From positions 8,297,353-8,361,352 of the forward strand of contig NC_045141.1 in the NCBI RefSeq assembly GCF_008831285.2: a stretch of 64,000 nucleotides of DNA. Direction: 5' to 3'. The notes under the pieces are model-generated. The model was not told where the DNA came from. It made no database searches and saw nothing but the letters and a program-made list of their open reading frames with translations. This document shows, piece after piece, positions 28,534 to 41,082 of this stretch. This stretch comes from Nymphaea colorata. Taxonomy: Eukaryota; Streptophyta; Magnoliopsida; Nymphaeales; Nymphaeaceae. The position numbers and the translations under genes were made by a program. Numbering within the stretch: the stretch's first letter is position 1; every line of letters begins with the position of its first letter.

Positions 28534-30200
28534 GTTCCTCTGGCTGTCGATGTGCAGTTTAGGAATTCCTCGGATGAGCTACGATCTGCTGCGCAACCGA
28601 GTGATCCTTCTTCTTATTCCAGCTTCTAAGTGCCTCAAGGATTGGAGAGCACTTGCACTGTGATCGGATCCAGTTTTGCACTATATTTGATGTCCACAGT
28701 TCTGGTAGCGTTCCTGGTTCAGCTCCTTTGGTACTGTAGGCGATCTTCTTCTCCAGCAAAGTCTGCTTCGCTGGCCAAGCTTTTGGCGCCACACTTAAGC
28801 AGCTCAAATTCTCTCACGCAGGGGAGAAAAGGTTTCTTTTATTGATTCAATTTCCAAAAGTTACAAGTTTTGGCAAGTCTCCAGCTATATGCCGCTGGAC
28901 TGTCTCAGGTTTAACACGTTGTCTCGACTGATACGAGTACAAGACCTGACTCAGTCAAATCCAAAACAAAACAAATACAATGACTGGGTCTGGGCTTGAA
29001 CCCAGCCGTGACGCGCTCACGTTAGCCTGAGCTCTTGCCAACTTGACCCGGACGCACTATTGGTTGCAACCCAGTCTTCCTTGGTCTCTTACAGCTGATG
29101 CAGTCATTCTCCGCCCGAACCAGCAACCTCTGCTCTTCAGCCTTGCTAGCTGACACTGACCTGACCGAACCTAGTCCTTCCATGCTCTGCTCAGCTGAGG
29201 AACCTTGCTTGAACCCATTGTATGCTTCTCGCTCTCGTCACCGGCTGCAATCTGTAGGCCGCAACTCTTTTTTGTCTTCAGATTAACCTCACAACGGATA
29301 TCGCTGCCCTCCGCAATCTCCCTGGCTCGCTTGCGCCTAACGCCTTACACTTCGGTCTCCTCAAAAGTAAGGTTAACCTCACTAGCTCGGACTGCCTATC
29401 TCAATTGTCCCTTCAGTCTTGGCTCTACATTTAGCACCTCGGCTTTGTGACATGGAATTAGCCTCACTTCACTCACAACACCTTGGCCCTCCCTTATCTT
29501 CTCTCGATCAACCTCACAATGCCTTAAAGTCAATAGCTTCAACTGATGCCGCGCTAGCCATCTCCCCGCTTCTGACCATGACTTCGATAGCAGCTGGTAT
29601 CCCGCCTACGTCCTCAGCAGCCTCCTCGGCCGGCTATGTTCTGGTAGGTGCACATCAAGTCCACCCCCATTGAATGGAGCTTGTCCCCAAGCTCTCTTTT
29701 GACAGCCATCATGGCTGTTGGAACTGCCTTAATACAGTTCACATCTCCACCCTCACCTACCCAGCTTGGATGAGGACCATAGTCCCTTGGCAAGGACTTA
29801 GTAAAGACTTTTGGGCATATGGGGGTCTTGGTCACCCTTGTAGGCATTCTCATGAACCCAATTTCCTGACTCCTCTATCAGGGCTTGCCAAAGTCAGCCC
29901 CAGTTTTGTCATCGAACTTCTCAACAAGTAACAGTTTTTGGTCCTTGTTGTTAGCAATGCACACCATGCTTCGCTGCTCTCTTAGCCTTCACCTCGAGCA
30001 TATAATATGACTGTATAGGGTCGTCATAACAGTCTTGGACTGTTCTGAATTTTCTGCATTTGAGCCTCTTTCATTGTGATTCCTTCTTCCCATCGAAGAA
30101 CTACTGCCCATCTGGCTGACCCTTCTCTCGGACCTTGTGCTGCTATGGTCTTTGCAGACTTTGTGTCAAAGCCGTTATAACAGTCATGAACTGCACTTGA
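28534..30200 (-). mobile_element. Ty3/gypsy-related debris in block Z
   Basis: The right part (29200-30190) repeats the 16470-17500 element: the broken protease tail (AKTIAAQGP at about 30140) and the HPSWVGEGGDVN segment. The left part carries sequence shared with 61090-61740, including CAATAAAAGAAA on the minus strand (a polyadenylation-like end) and a tRNA-like promoter pair. No full ORF remains. Confidence 0.6.
28992..29041 (-). other. tRNA-like pol III promoter pair (possible SINE head), copy 1
   Basis: On the minus strand an A-box-like TTGGCAAGAGCTCAGG (29026-29041) is followed by a B-box GGTTCAAGCCC (28992-29002) inside a T-arm-like palindrome CTGGG/CCCAG. The spacing of about 50 bases matches tRNA genes. 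No complete tRNA cloverleaf can be folded by eye. The sequence downstream ends in an A-rich AATAAAAGAAA near 28840. This pattern suits a tRNA-derived SINE. Confidence 0.4.
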
Positions 30201-30207
30201 CCTTCTG

Positions 30208-31521
30208 TTGACGGTTTCAGAGATCAATATACAAAAAAAATGGAGTCAGGCTCCAGTTCCAAATTATGGATTGCACAGGTATAGCAATCATTGGGCTTTG
30301 CACTCCTTAGCTTGGAATTCCAACTCATGTTCAACGATGATGTATCCTAGAACTGAAAAGGTAGGTGAGAAACTCCTAGAATTGGAGCGGGCATCTACCT
30401 GCTTTGTTGAGAACCAAAATGTATTTGAAAAGGAAGCAGATTGTCACTTCAAGCTCCCTGCACATAACAAGATTGACATTGGGAATTCAGAAATTAATGT
30501 GGAGTCCTTTATGTGGATCAGTTCAAGATAATATAGGAGGCTTGCTGGATTCCAAGCATGTGAAAGGAAGAAATGTCCATGAAACTGAAAGCAACATGAT
30601 CTTAAGCTCAAGAAATCTCTTGATGGTCAAAAACATGAATCATCTGGTTCATGCGAAAATGTAAGACAACGTCGCTTCTCTGAAGGACAATGAAGCAAGG
30701 GATTCAAGCAAGCCTTCTGGACCTCATGCACGTGAACAGAGGCCTTCTATGTTGCAACAGGAAAATCCTTCCAGCTTTCATACTGGACTGGACTTTTCTG
30801 AAGAGGCAAAAAAATCAGGCACCATGGCAAGGCATCGCACCGAAGGATGGCCAACAAATCAGTCTATCCTTTCTGGATATTGGCCAAGGATCAGCAGCAG
30901 TCAGGAGCTTCAGAAAATATCAGGAGAATCCACTTCTACGTACTTTGAGAATTGTACCGTAAAGCATATTTGCTTGGCATGATTGATTCACTCCAAAATT
31001 TACACTTGATTTGTTGATATTATAGTGAATCCAAGTCCTCCATGTGATCCTTGACCTTCCGTAAGCTCAATTATCACCCTTTATCTGATAAACATGAGTG
31101 CTAGTGATGCAGGTTGGATAGGGTGCCTGGTGCTGCCAAAAAAGTACGTAGAGGTATGTTACTGAAATTTTTATTGTCGTCTTTTCTGAAACTAAGACCA
31201 TGTTAGACTTTTTCGTCCTCTTGTTTTGCCATTTACTAGAGCGTCTAACTTGTTTGGAGCTGCTTTCTTCCTTGGTCTTCCTTCAATTAAATTTGGTTTT
31301 TGGTACACTCATATGCTTGATTCTTATGCAATTCTTAATCTTGAACAGACGTACTTCCCAGCATTTTGTCATCCTGAAGGACTGCCTCTTAGGATTCAGG
31401 ATGCAAATGGAAAGGATTGGGTGTTTCAATTTCGATTTTGCCTAATAATAACAGTAGGATGTATGTGTTGGAAGGTGTAACATCATCATTCAGTCAAAGC
31501 AACAGCAAGCTGGTGACATAG
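30208..31521 (+). pseudogene. VAL/HSI2-type B3 repressor fragment, copy 1
   Basis: Family knowledge: VAL1/VAL2 proteins bind RY elements through a B3 domain and recruit Polycomb to silence seed genes. The region before B3 ends with RHRTEGWPTNQ...SGYWPRISSSQELQKISGEST (about 30820-30945), the segment that precedes B3 in this family. The exon ending at 31153 reads SDAGWIGCLVLPKKYVE before GTATGT. The next, 31349-31521, reads [30 protein letters not shown], then [14 protein letters not shown] in another frame because one G of the Trp codon is lost at 31440. A second frame change follows GVT. Stops also occur upstream (TAA at 30662-30664). Two conserved Arg are Trp and Cys here. N-terminal PHD-like and C-terminal CW parts are absent. 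Confidence 0.82.
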
Positions 31522-32038
31522 GTAATGTGTGCAGCCTGGTCATTTCTTCTTGCTTGTGCATGCAATGCTTGGCACACAAATAACTAAGAAGCCTCTCAAT
31601 CATCCTTGTGCGTCTCATTAAATTTGCACTTTCTGAAGTTGAGTTACCTTTTTTTGCATATAAATCAGCAAATGATTGTGATTTCTGTTCAAGTCCCCAA
31701 ACTTCATGGATTGACAAAGCTTTCTACCAGACATAGAACCATTGTTTTTTAGTAGTATCCCATTTAATATAAGGCAACTGGTGTTATGTTATTAGAGGTC
31801 ATACTGGAATATAGTATTATGATCAGAATAGGTTCATAGCCCTATAACCATATATATATACTTATATATGGTGGGCTGTATAAGTAAATGTACCCTATTT
31901 AGTACATATTTAGTTGATTTTGATTCTTAGTTTAGTTGAGTTTGGTTTCTAGCTAGACATATGTTGGATAAGTTGGGATGATGTGGATGAGCAATAAGGA
32001 AACTAAGAGAGAACATGGGTAAGCACGTGATTTTATTT

Positions 32039-33725
32039 GGTTTCCCTTATGGACATAAATTTGAAGGGCATCACACTTAATCCCCTCTCCTCATCATGGG
32101 TCCTATTTCTCATCGCTGTTTAGGTAGAGTTTTTTGAAATGTAATTCTAGATTTTATATGATTTGATTTTTTTCATTTACATAACCTTATACTAGCTAAC
32201 TATTTCTTGTAGTCTTGCTACGTTTAGTTGTTTTAAAATGTTGGATATGCTTGGAAGGCCCTATGGTGTTTCCGGCACATAGCATCTAACCATTCATCTT
32301 AACAATCTGACCATTCATCTTACAATCCCCCATCTACAGCATGCGGTAGATTTCCTTCCATTTATCCATCCTTCTTGTTTGCTCTTCTTAGCTGGCGTAA
32401 AGAATTTTCAAGTGTCAAAAGTGAGAGTAAGAAAGGTGTTCCATCTTCAAGCATCATCGAGCACACTGTCCACCATGCTGCTGGGTCCTCCATTGAACTT
32501 TCTCTTTACAGGTTGGACTTGGTTCCATTTGGAATCGTGTTAAGGTCAGGTCTTATTGGTGAGTGTCAACAGGTTTAGAGTCTTTAGCCTTTGGACCTAG
32601 CTTCAGTATGTATCTTTTTTTATGTTCCACGTGATTCCAGCCTATGGCCGTGCTCAGTTTAGAGTTAGTTTCATTAGTGTGTCAGTTAACTAGAGTCCTC
32701 ATCATGTGAGACTATTGTCGAAAGTCAATTGTTCAGACTTTCTTCTTGTGGTGCTTGACTGGCCTTCTTTAGGTGCATATTTTATTTGTAGTCTAATCCA
32801 GGGGGGACGTGGGTAGTTTTCTGATTTCATGCTTGTTTGGATTTAGTTAAAGTGGTTGTGTCTGATTGTAAGTGTTGTGTTTTCTTCACTGGCTTGTGAT
32901 TTTCAATATGTATGTTAGTTATGCATGGCATGGTTACACCGATTTATATTTTAGAATGCATATGAATATTGGAGCTGTTATGCCTTGGTATTTACTTTGT
33001 GTGTTTGTTTCTCTTCATGGGTCAAGCTTTTCTGAATGGGTTGAACCTAGTTAGTTAGCTGAATTATTTTGCAAACATATATTAGCCATCGATTTGTTTT
33101 TTTGTTATTTGTCTTTGGTCGTTGACATTCCTTATATCATAAGAATTCACTATTTTTGAAGGTCCTCTGTTTCCGTTGAGTCAATACAACATTTAGTTTT
33201 GGTATCAACTCTTTACAACGACAGGTCTAACCATGATTTGGCAAACCTGTAAAAACTACAAAAATCATTCTCTGTTTCAGAGTCAGAAGACTTATGACGT
33301 TCTCATCTGGGATAAAGTTGAATGTGGGTTTGATTGTTGGTTTGAAGTTTCTTGTGTGAAAATCAGCTGACAAAATTTCAAATTTTTTTCAACTTTGAGT
33401 ATTTTGATATATTGTTGTTAAACTTTTCGCTGTTTCTATTTCTCACAAACAAAAATTTCGGAAACTGAGCTCTATTTCTTGTTTTTTTGAATTCCATCTA
33501 GGAAACAGATTTTTCAATTTTACTTTTTACAAATTTTTTAGTGAAACTTTCTAATTATTAATATTATTATTTATTTAAGGCTCTGTATCCATATCAAACC
33601 CAATACTCCAACCTACACAGTTTTAGACTTTTTGTTTAGTGGGGAGAATTGTGATTTTGCATATATTTGTTTGTTATTTCTTGGGAAATTATCTAGTAAG
33701 ACTTTTGATTGCCTTATTTTGTTGG
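32039..33725. other. Unique spacer with a third, diverged copy of block Y start
   Basis: An ORF at 32375-32578 is not recognised. Around 32730-32975 the sequence aligns with 18830-19060 and 34240-34460 (CATGCTTGTTTG...TTAGTTAAAGT...GCTTGTGATT), clearly diverged by eye. Confidence 0.55.
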
Positions 33726-33990
33726 AGCCCTTCCTCACTTGGGTCTATGAGAAGGTGTGGGCTGCCAAGCCACTAGGTCCTTGCCTTAGGATCTCCAGGT
33801 GTCACTCTTCCTTGGAGTCCTTGGTGAGTCCGAGGATGGGGATGTGGTGCGACCTCTAGGGTGAGAATAAGGAGGGAGGCATAACGTGCATGGGTGCTTA
33901 GGGACTTGGTAGGGATTCAGCTTGGCTAGGTGGGTGCTAAAGGAGAGGGGCGTGGAGGTTATGGGAGTGGTGGAAGTCGGGGGGCTATAC

Positions 33991-34032
<42 letters not shown>

Positions 34033-35059
34033 AGGGGCTTGAATCTCCCTTGTGCATGTCCTTCATCATTTTCTGTACAGCCAATTGAGTTTCTCTAAGT
34101 CGAACATGGATCCATTTGGTTGTCCTTATGAAATTTATGTTTTTTTTTTGTGAAGAACACATTTTAAATTGAATTTTCTTGATGTTTTGATCTAGTTCGA
34201 GATGCATGAAAGTTTGGTTTTAAATTGAATTTTCTTCTTGTTGACTTCCTAGCTGTAGTTTAGTATAGTGGGGATGTGGTTCAGGGTAGTGCTCGTGGTT
34301 CAGAATGCCATGCTTGTTTGAGTCTAAGTTAAAGTAGTTGCAGTTTGATTGTTAACTGTTGTGTTCTCTTCATTGAGCTTGTGATTCTATTAAATTGCAG
34401 ATACATTAGTTGCACATGTCATGGCTATACCTAGGTATATAAGAATGCATTTGTATACTAGAGTTTTATAGTCATCTGTATTTGCTGCTACTTCTTCTAC
34501 ATCGGTATCTTCACTTTGTTTTGTTTCTCACTTCAAGCCTCTTGAAAAGGCTAGCCCCTTTCTCTCTTGAGTGCATAGGACACTTGAATATGCTTTTTTT
34601 GGGGAAGACTCTTCCTGTCTTCATAATTGTTGATGGTGCAGTAGAACATGGAGGCAATAGGATGATCTGTAAAGATTTGATCATTGGTTCTGCAAGCATT
34701 GTATTTTCTCCTAAAATTGGTAGCCAGTTGAAGGGGTTGTGAAGAAAGGGACTAGGAGCATTTTATCAACTCCTCCTATGCATCAATGTACCAGTGCAAT
34801 TTTTGAAATAATGATCTTATGTTGCTTTTCAGGATTTGTGGATTAATTGGAAAACTTTAGATAGGGATTTGCATTTGAGTTTGTATAATTAAACTTGTTT
34901 AGGTATGAAGCTCAATTTGTGATGGCACATGTACTGGGTTCGTCTCTTTTTTTTTCATTTTTTTATTGCAGATAGTTGAATTTGGCATCCTTCATATATT
35001 TCTGCTATGTATTCTTGACATACTTTTAAAAATTCAAGTTATTCAACTGCTGTTTGTAG

Positions 35060-35299
35060 GACCTCTCAAGTATTGGTGCAAGAGAAGCGAAGTTGATGTG
35101 CTGGTTTCCAACTTAGCCACATGGAATGACGATGCTGTTTCTAGGTCTTTTGAATGTGTTGGCTATTGGGTTGAGGGCTTGCCATTTGTGCACTCATTGA
35201 GTGGTTACTGGAAATTTTATTTGGCAACTAGCCCCGCAAGAACACCTATGAGGTTCTATGAGAGTACATTCGAAGATATAAATTGCGAAGAGCTACCAG
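35060..35299 (+). CDS. Plant LacZ-like GH2 beta-galactosidase exon, copy 2 (open)
   Basis: Same borders as copy 1 (TGTAG acceptor, CAG/GTTTGT donor, 240 nt, first codon split). It is fully open: GPLKYWCKRSEVDVLVS, ATWNDDAVSRSF, YWVEGLPFVHSLSGYWKFYLA, RTPMRFYESTFED. In GH2 enzymes this is the N-terminal jelly-roll region, before the catalytic barrel. A weaker upstream exon may follow the CAG at 34832 (DLWINWKTLDRDLHLSL, compare the family phrase IKWRKRDAHVTL). The next expected segment (VPSNWQMHG...) is not found downstream, so the gene is a fragment even though this exon is intact. Confidence 0.75.
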
Positions 35300-37489
35300 G
35301 TTTGTCTTTTTCTCTCATATGCAAATCAATGGCAGACTTAGAAAGCTGAGCCGTAGGGCCTCTGTCTTGTAATCTAGTAGAATATAAAATGTCGTTGCAC
35401 GTAAGATTTTCCTGAAACACAAGAATAACAAATTGCACTACTACACAAGAATAAGTTAATAAGTTAATGAACAATATAATTTTTAATGTCTTATTTAAGG
35501 CTTTTTTTAATATGATAGAAAGGTGATGCCACTTAACGGGCCTTCTTTTTGGGAGTTTGCCCAATAAAAGTTGACTTGAGATTTTTATATCTATTGTAAA
35601 GAAAACTAAATCCACATTACAAGTTGAAATTGCTGCCTGAAATGGATTTTCAATGAGAAGATGGGTGTTCATAAAAATTTGTCTATATCAAACTTTATGT
35701 GCAACCTGTACAAAAGAAACAGGGCAATTGTTATACTCTCTTATAATTGATATTCATTAAGAAACATTTTTCCTTTTTTTAATATGGAAAATTTTGAAAT
35801 GAGAAACTGCATGTGGGGCCTTTGCACATCCCAAGCCATTGGTGGGTCTTTGATGTCAACTAATTTTATGTGACATTATTTTATACTTCTTGCTCGTTTG
35901 CCTATCCACCAAAAGTGGGAGTGGTCATTGTTTCTCTAAGCTTTACTAGTGTCATGTTCACTTATGTGACTACTTATCTTTCTATTGCTCTCATTCACTT
36001 ATGTGACTAAACTACTAAGTTTACAAATACCTACACTTTCTGAGTTTCGCAAGGTGACCGCCCTGTTCATAAATCCTGCAACCTGTAAAGAATCTCAAGT
36101 CATGCCTATTCAGGTAATAAGGTCTTGGATTGTGAATGCATGGCAGGTGTTTGAGAGAGAGAGAGAGAGAGCGATTTCTAAATCTTCGTAAATGTTGTGT
36201 TCGCAAGTTTAATTCTAACTGGAACAGGGTAATCTTGCATAGCCAAGAAGAACGAGGTAATTCTACATCATGCAGTCACATGCTCTAAGACCTTGTTGTC
36301 TTTGATTTGGTATTTAAAATATTTGCGATCAAATAGTATTTGAATATGCTTTTCTTTTTTGACATGTTTTTTTCTGTTGATTAAGAACACAAACTTTATA
36401 TTTGCATTGTTAAAATTAGTTTGTAATGTCAGGACAAAGTTAACTTCTGATGTTCTCATTTTTATGTTTCTTCTTGCATTGGTGAACATTGACCATGTGA
36501 AATCAACTTAGCCAAATCACTAGCCCACCGTTTGCATTACTTCTTGTAGTGCAATTTCAAGTAGTCCTCCTTGGAATGCTGTAATATGACCCCATATGCT
36601 TATTTTCCAGCCTTTGGCATTCATTTTCTTTCTATTTGGCCCACCATTTTCTTGACCTAAACATGCAACTTTTGCAGAACTTGGCAAACTCAACCTCTGA
36701 ACTGGCTCCTTCACTTTGAGACAAATTAAAGTAGCCACATTGAACTTTGATGCTGTTGACGTGTGGAAATTTTTGTATAAAATCTCGAGGGTAGTTAGTT
36801 TGTCATTGCTGTGTATGGTGCAATGTTTAGATATTAACTATTCCTTATTTCTGTGTATTGACTAAGTTTTCATACCTAGTGATACAAGAAGTATGTAGGT
36901 GAAACCAAGTAAATAGGCTACTGAGTGAGGCCTAGTTTGTGGATGGTACCTACGTTTCTTTGAGAAGCCTTCCTTCAGTTAATTATGATTTTCAGTCAAC
37001 CAAACCCCCTCCCACTAAAAACTGTTTTTTAGAGGGTCAAGTTGTTTTTACATGTATATTGTATAATTCCCATTTTAACCATATGTAGATAACAAACCAA
37101 AAAGAAAATCTTGAAAATTAGTGTTATCTTCTCAGCTGTTTTATTACTTTTTTTCTACTTATATTTTATATTTGACAATGCTTTCCTGAAAAATCTTGAA
37201 AATTGCATGTACATACTGATGTATGTGACTCCATGGTCTTGCAAACCTATAAGTAGCAGCTCTTTCATGAGTTTGCTGAACATTTAGACAGAATTGTGAC
37301 AAAGATAGGTTGTTCACTTATTTTCACCTGCTATGCCTGTGCATCTCATTGCAATGTAGGTTCTTTGCTAACTCTTCTTTCTTTTCCTCGCATATTGTGC
37401 AGTACCTGAAAACTATAAGCTGGTTGCTGAGGCAAAGTTCCCAGTAATTTTATATCTCAGTCCACATTCAAATTCATTTGTTGATATGT

Positions 37490-38650
37490 ACAGTATACTA
37501 TAAAATATATACTACATACATGTATTGTATATTTGTTAACTTATGTATATTAACATATCACATACTATATAACTATACACATATCACATATATAATAAAT
37601 ATATGTATTATATTCCACATATATGTATATACCATTATATTATAGTATAATATAGTACGTATGTACATACATATATAGTTTCAAATGTTATACATATTAT
37701 GCATATACATAATTATATATGTAATATGTTTATATATATGATTATATACATATATGTGTGTATTATATATATATATGATGTAATACACTAATATGATTAC
37801 ACTTGTATATATCCATAGTAGTAACTATGTTATATAGTATGCATCTATGTCACATGGGTGCGGGTGCGGCTAGAGCATATATATATATATATATACACAC
37901 ATTATTTGTTATATATGTAATTTTATTTGTGCATATTTTTAAATTTTTTATCAAGCTTACCTTAAACTCATCAAAATTCAAAGTTTTATTAAATAGGAGA
38001 GGAAAAGATAGGAGAAGGAAAAAAAGAAAAAAAACAAGAGAAAAGAATAACATATGCCATTAGGAGCATCCCATTAAGTTTGATCGAGTCGAGTGACGTG
38101 CCAGTTCGCACCCACATCGGTGCACGTGTGCCACCATAGTTCGTGCACCCATGTGACTTACTTTATAACATGTTATATTACATATGCAATACATAATTTA
38201 TCATATATGTATATATATGTTACGTAACATATATAACACACACACACACACACATATATATACATATGTGTATATATATGATACATTTATGAATATATTA
38301 CATATATGTAATACATGTAATATATTGTGTATATAATGTGTACATATAGTTGTATGTATATAATATTATAGTATATGACGTAAATAGTATATAGTTATAG
38401 GTATATGTATATATAACTATTATAGTTGTATATATGTATATTACATAAATATTATATATAATTGTATATAATGTATATATGACATCATAAATCTAGTATA
38501 TTACTATGTAACGTATACGTAAATGTATAATATATATATAATACATAAAATATATGACGTATATGGTATATGTATATTTATAATATCCACATACATTAGC
38601 ATATAACATGTAGGTAACTATGTGATTTATACGTATTACATATGACATAT
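37490..38650. repeat. AT/TATG satellite-like tract, copy 2
   Basis: Aligned counterpart of 22078-23290, with different (TA)n and (CA)n lengths and no long G run. It contains an island bounded by inverted repeats (37849-38157). Confidence 0.85.
37849..38157. mobile_element. Possible MITE with 13 bp perfect terminal inverted repeats
   Basis: GTCACATGGGTGC at 37849-37861 and its exact reverse complement at 38145-38157 bound 309 bp that contain GGTGCGGGTGCGG-type words near both ends. In copy 1 the right end persists (22764-22776) but the left end is replaced by a (TA)n run. No target duplication is evident. Confidence 0.45.
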
Positions 38651-39396
38651 ACTATGTATTCATGCAGAACAAACTTAAATGCTAAACATGATAAGATTGG
38701 TAACTGAGCATTCTTGGTGTCCCTCAAGGCCAGCACACTCACTGTGACAACACCTGAGTTTGGAAACTGGTCCCAAGCAGGTGTAGCAGAATTACGAATG
38801 GGGCTTGGAAGCACATTGGAAAGCAAAAAGTAAGGTGCTTTTGAAGTGTCTTGAGAGCACTATTTAAAGAAAGAAGCCAGCTTCCTTTGTGACCAGAACT
38901 GTGCTTCCCATTCAGGCAACTGATGCAAGCTTCTTTCTTCAGTAAAATCTAGACTCCTAATGTAATCAAACCCTATTTTATAAATCTTTGCCCTAGCTTA
39001 AAACTTAATTATGCAAAAAGTTTGGAGTTTGAAACTTGAATGTTTGATCTTTGTTTATAAGTTATATTTTTTGCTGGCTAGTTGTGTCTTAACTTACTAC
39101 TTTGGCTCTCGTTTGCTTCATGATCTACTTTTGAGTCACTTCCAGTTCATTTCTCAGTTCCTACTTCCAAAAATTTGTAGGGGTCTCTCTACTCGCTCGC
39201 AATTCCATACTAACCCTGGTCCCAAGAACAGAGGCAAATGTGAATAAGTGCTTGGTGTTTTAAGTAACTGGAAATAAATATGCTTTAGATAACATGTTCC
39301 TTATCATCTTGTTATGATGTTATCTGTTTTTGGGAAACAAGGAAGATCGATTGTGCTAGCCCATGACTAATTTTTGTATTCCTTTGATAATTGCAG

Positions 39397-39533
39397 AATG
39401 TTGATATGGATAAATTTGATGACTTTGGCACCAATTTGTATACAGCACCTGAGACTTCCTTTTTGGGCACAGGCTTTGATGAAAACGAGCTAAAATGCAT
39501 AGATAACGAAGAGACAGACACCGCAGCTCAAAG
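39397..39533 (+). CDS. Unidentified exon-like ORF, copy 2
   Basis: Counterpart of 24029-24165, also 137 nt with identical-type splice borders and open: NVDMDKFDDFGTNLYTAPETS...GTGFDENELKCIDNEETDTAAQR. The two copies differ at about ten residues with no stop or indel. Family unknown. Confidence 0.4.
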
Positions 39534-41082
39534 GTTGATGATTTTAATTGTTAATATGTTCATCAATTAGTTTCTCATTTTGCATTCCTCTAGCACATGC
39601 TAATTTAGTGCTTCTATTAGAAATATATGCACATGAATAAGCATTTTATACTTAAGTTAGTCATAAAGAACTGTTTTTTCTTCTGGTGTAATGTTAATTT
39701 CTTTTTTCCCAAACTAATTACTTATTTACTCTTTAGTCTCTGATTTCAAATGAAATCATTCTGGGTCTATCTTGCAAGCAGGACATGTTCAGCGATTCAT
39801 GTATTTGAAGTTCATTTCCTTCTTGTCTGCAGTCTCCATTATGTTATTATGTATTTCCCACATTAGCTTACGACAGTCTTGTTCTTACTTGGCTTTTCTC
39901 TTCTCCAACTTGGCTGTCTATTAAGTACATGATGTGCATCCAGCGTTCTAGCCATATATTGGTGCTGTTTGTAATGTTAAATTAATCAGTGGTGATCACA
40001 ATGCCTCTCTGACATGATAATACTGTGATTTGTTAGCGAGCTAAGAACAAGTTTGTTTGATTTAAGTGGTTTTTTATTAATAAATATTGCTACTATTGTT
40101 GCTGTTATCACATTTATTCAGCAATTTGACATGATTTTGAGCCGTTCAAGAATGACCCTGGCTGGAATTATACTGTATTTCATGGTACTGAAATCCATGG
40201 ATCCAAATCAGCCCTCTTTGAATCAATATAGATCACATGTCCTTTATATTTTTAATTATTTTCAATATTCTGAATTTTTTATTTTTTCTCTTTTATCTTT
40301 TTATCATAAACAATACAATTTTTAAATTTCTCTGATTCGCAAATGAATTCTGTTTTTGTGTCAGCTAATCGTTTGAAACTTTTGCTGACTGATTAGATTT
40401 AGGAATAAATTTTAGCATCACTTCTTTTATTGACGACAATTTTTGTTCCTTGTTGACTGTTTCTTAATTCTTCTATCTTCTTTTATGCTATTTTATTGAA
40501 CTCTTTTCTTGTGTCCTGCTTCAAAATCTTTTCGAACCCTTTCTTAAGGTACCAGGACCTTAAAGCAGGTGAGCTCATCTACATTTCTTCTGAACGAGTG
40601 TGGCTTTTGTTGTTTAAATATCTCAAGAGCATTTGATATATGCTTATTGTTGCTATTCCTTTTTCTCTTTTTATCATTAGACAAAATCGTGTTCTGAAAG
40701 ACTGTGCTATGGAAAGGAAAGTGTAGTGCAAATCTAGGTCTTGTGCCAAAAGATGCAAAGCTTGATAAGTATGCTATCAGCTGTATATTTATGTTTCTTC
40801 TTGTTTATCTAGTCACCTCTAGAAAGTCATTTTTCAGCTATCATCTCTGTTATCAAATTTCGGGAATCAGATGCATCAGAGCAGAAGGTTTGTATTCTGA
40901 GTTCTACATGTGCCACTTGGGAGAACGATGATTGTGAAAACCGGTTTTCCGTAACCTTTTTCCGTTTTGCTTATTGTGGGTTGTAGATTCTGCATCGGAG
41001 AAATTGAAGATAGTGCCATCGACATGGAATAATAGGTCGAAGAAAAGGATGCCTTGTTGAACCAGACGACGGTGGCCAATGC

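Larger units (their letters stand above)
28534..32038. repeat. Segmental duplication block Z, copy 1
   Basis: Direct repeat of 61090-63869. Both begin GTTCCTCTGGCTGT and both end at GTAAGCACGTGATTTTATTT. Z' lacks two internal segments of the gypsy part, about 29178-29448 and most of 29660-30195. The order of gypsy debris then VAL-type exons is kept. Confidence 0.9.

Noticed and set aside
28314-28562. Frame running through the N run
   Set aside because: Created by the gap; the left part is copia LTR.
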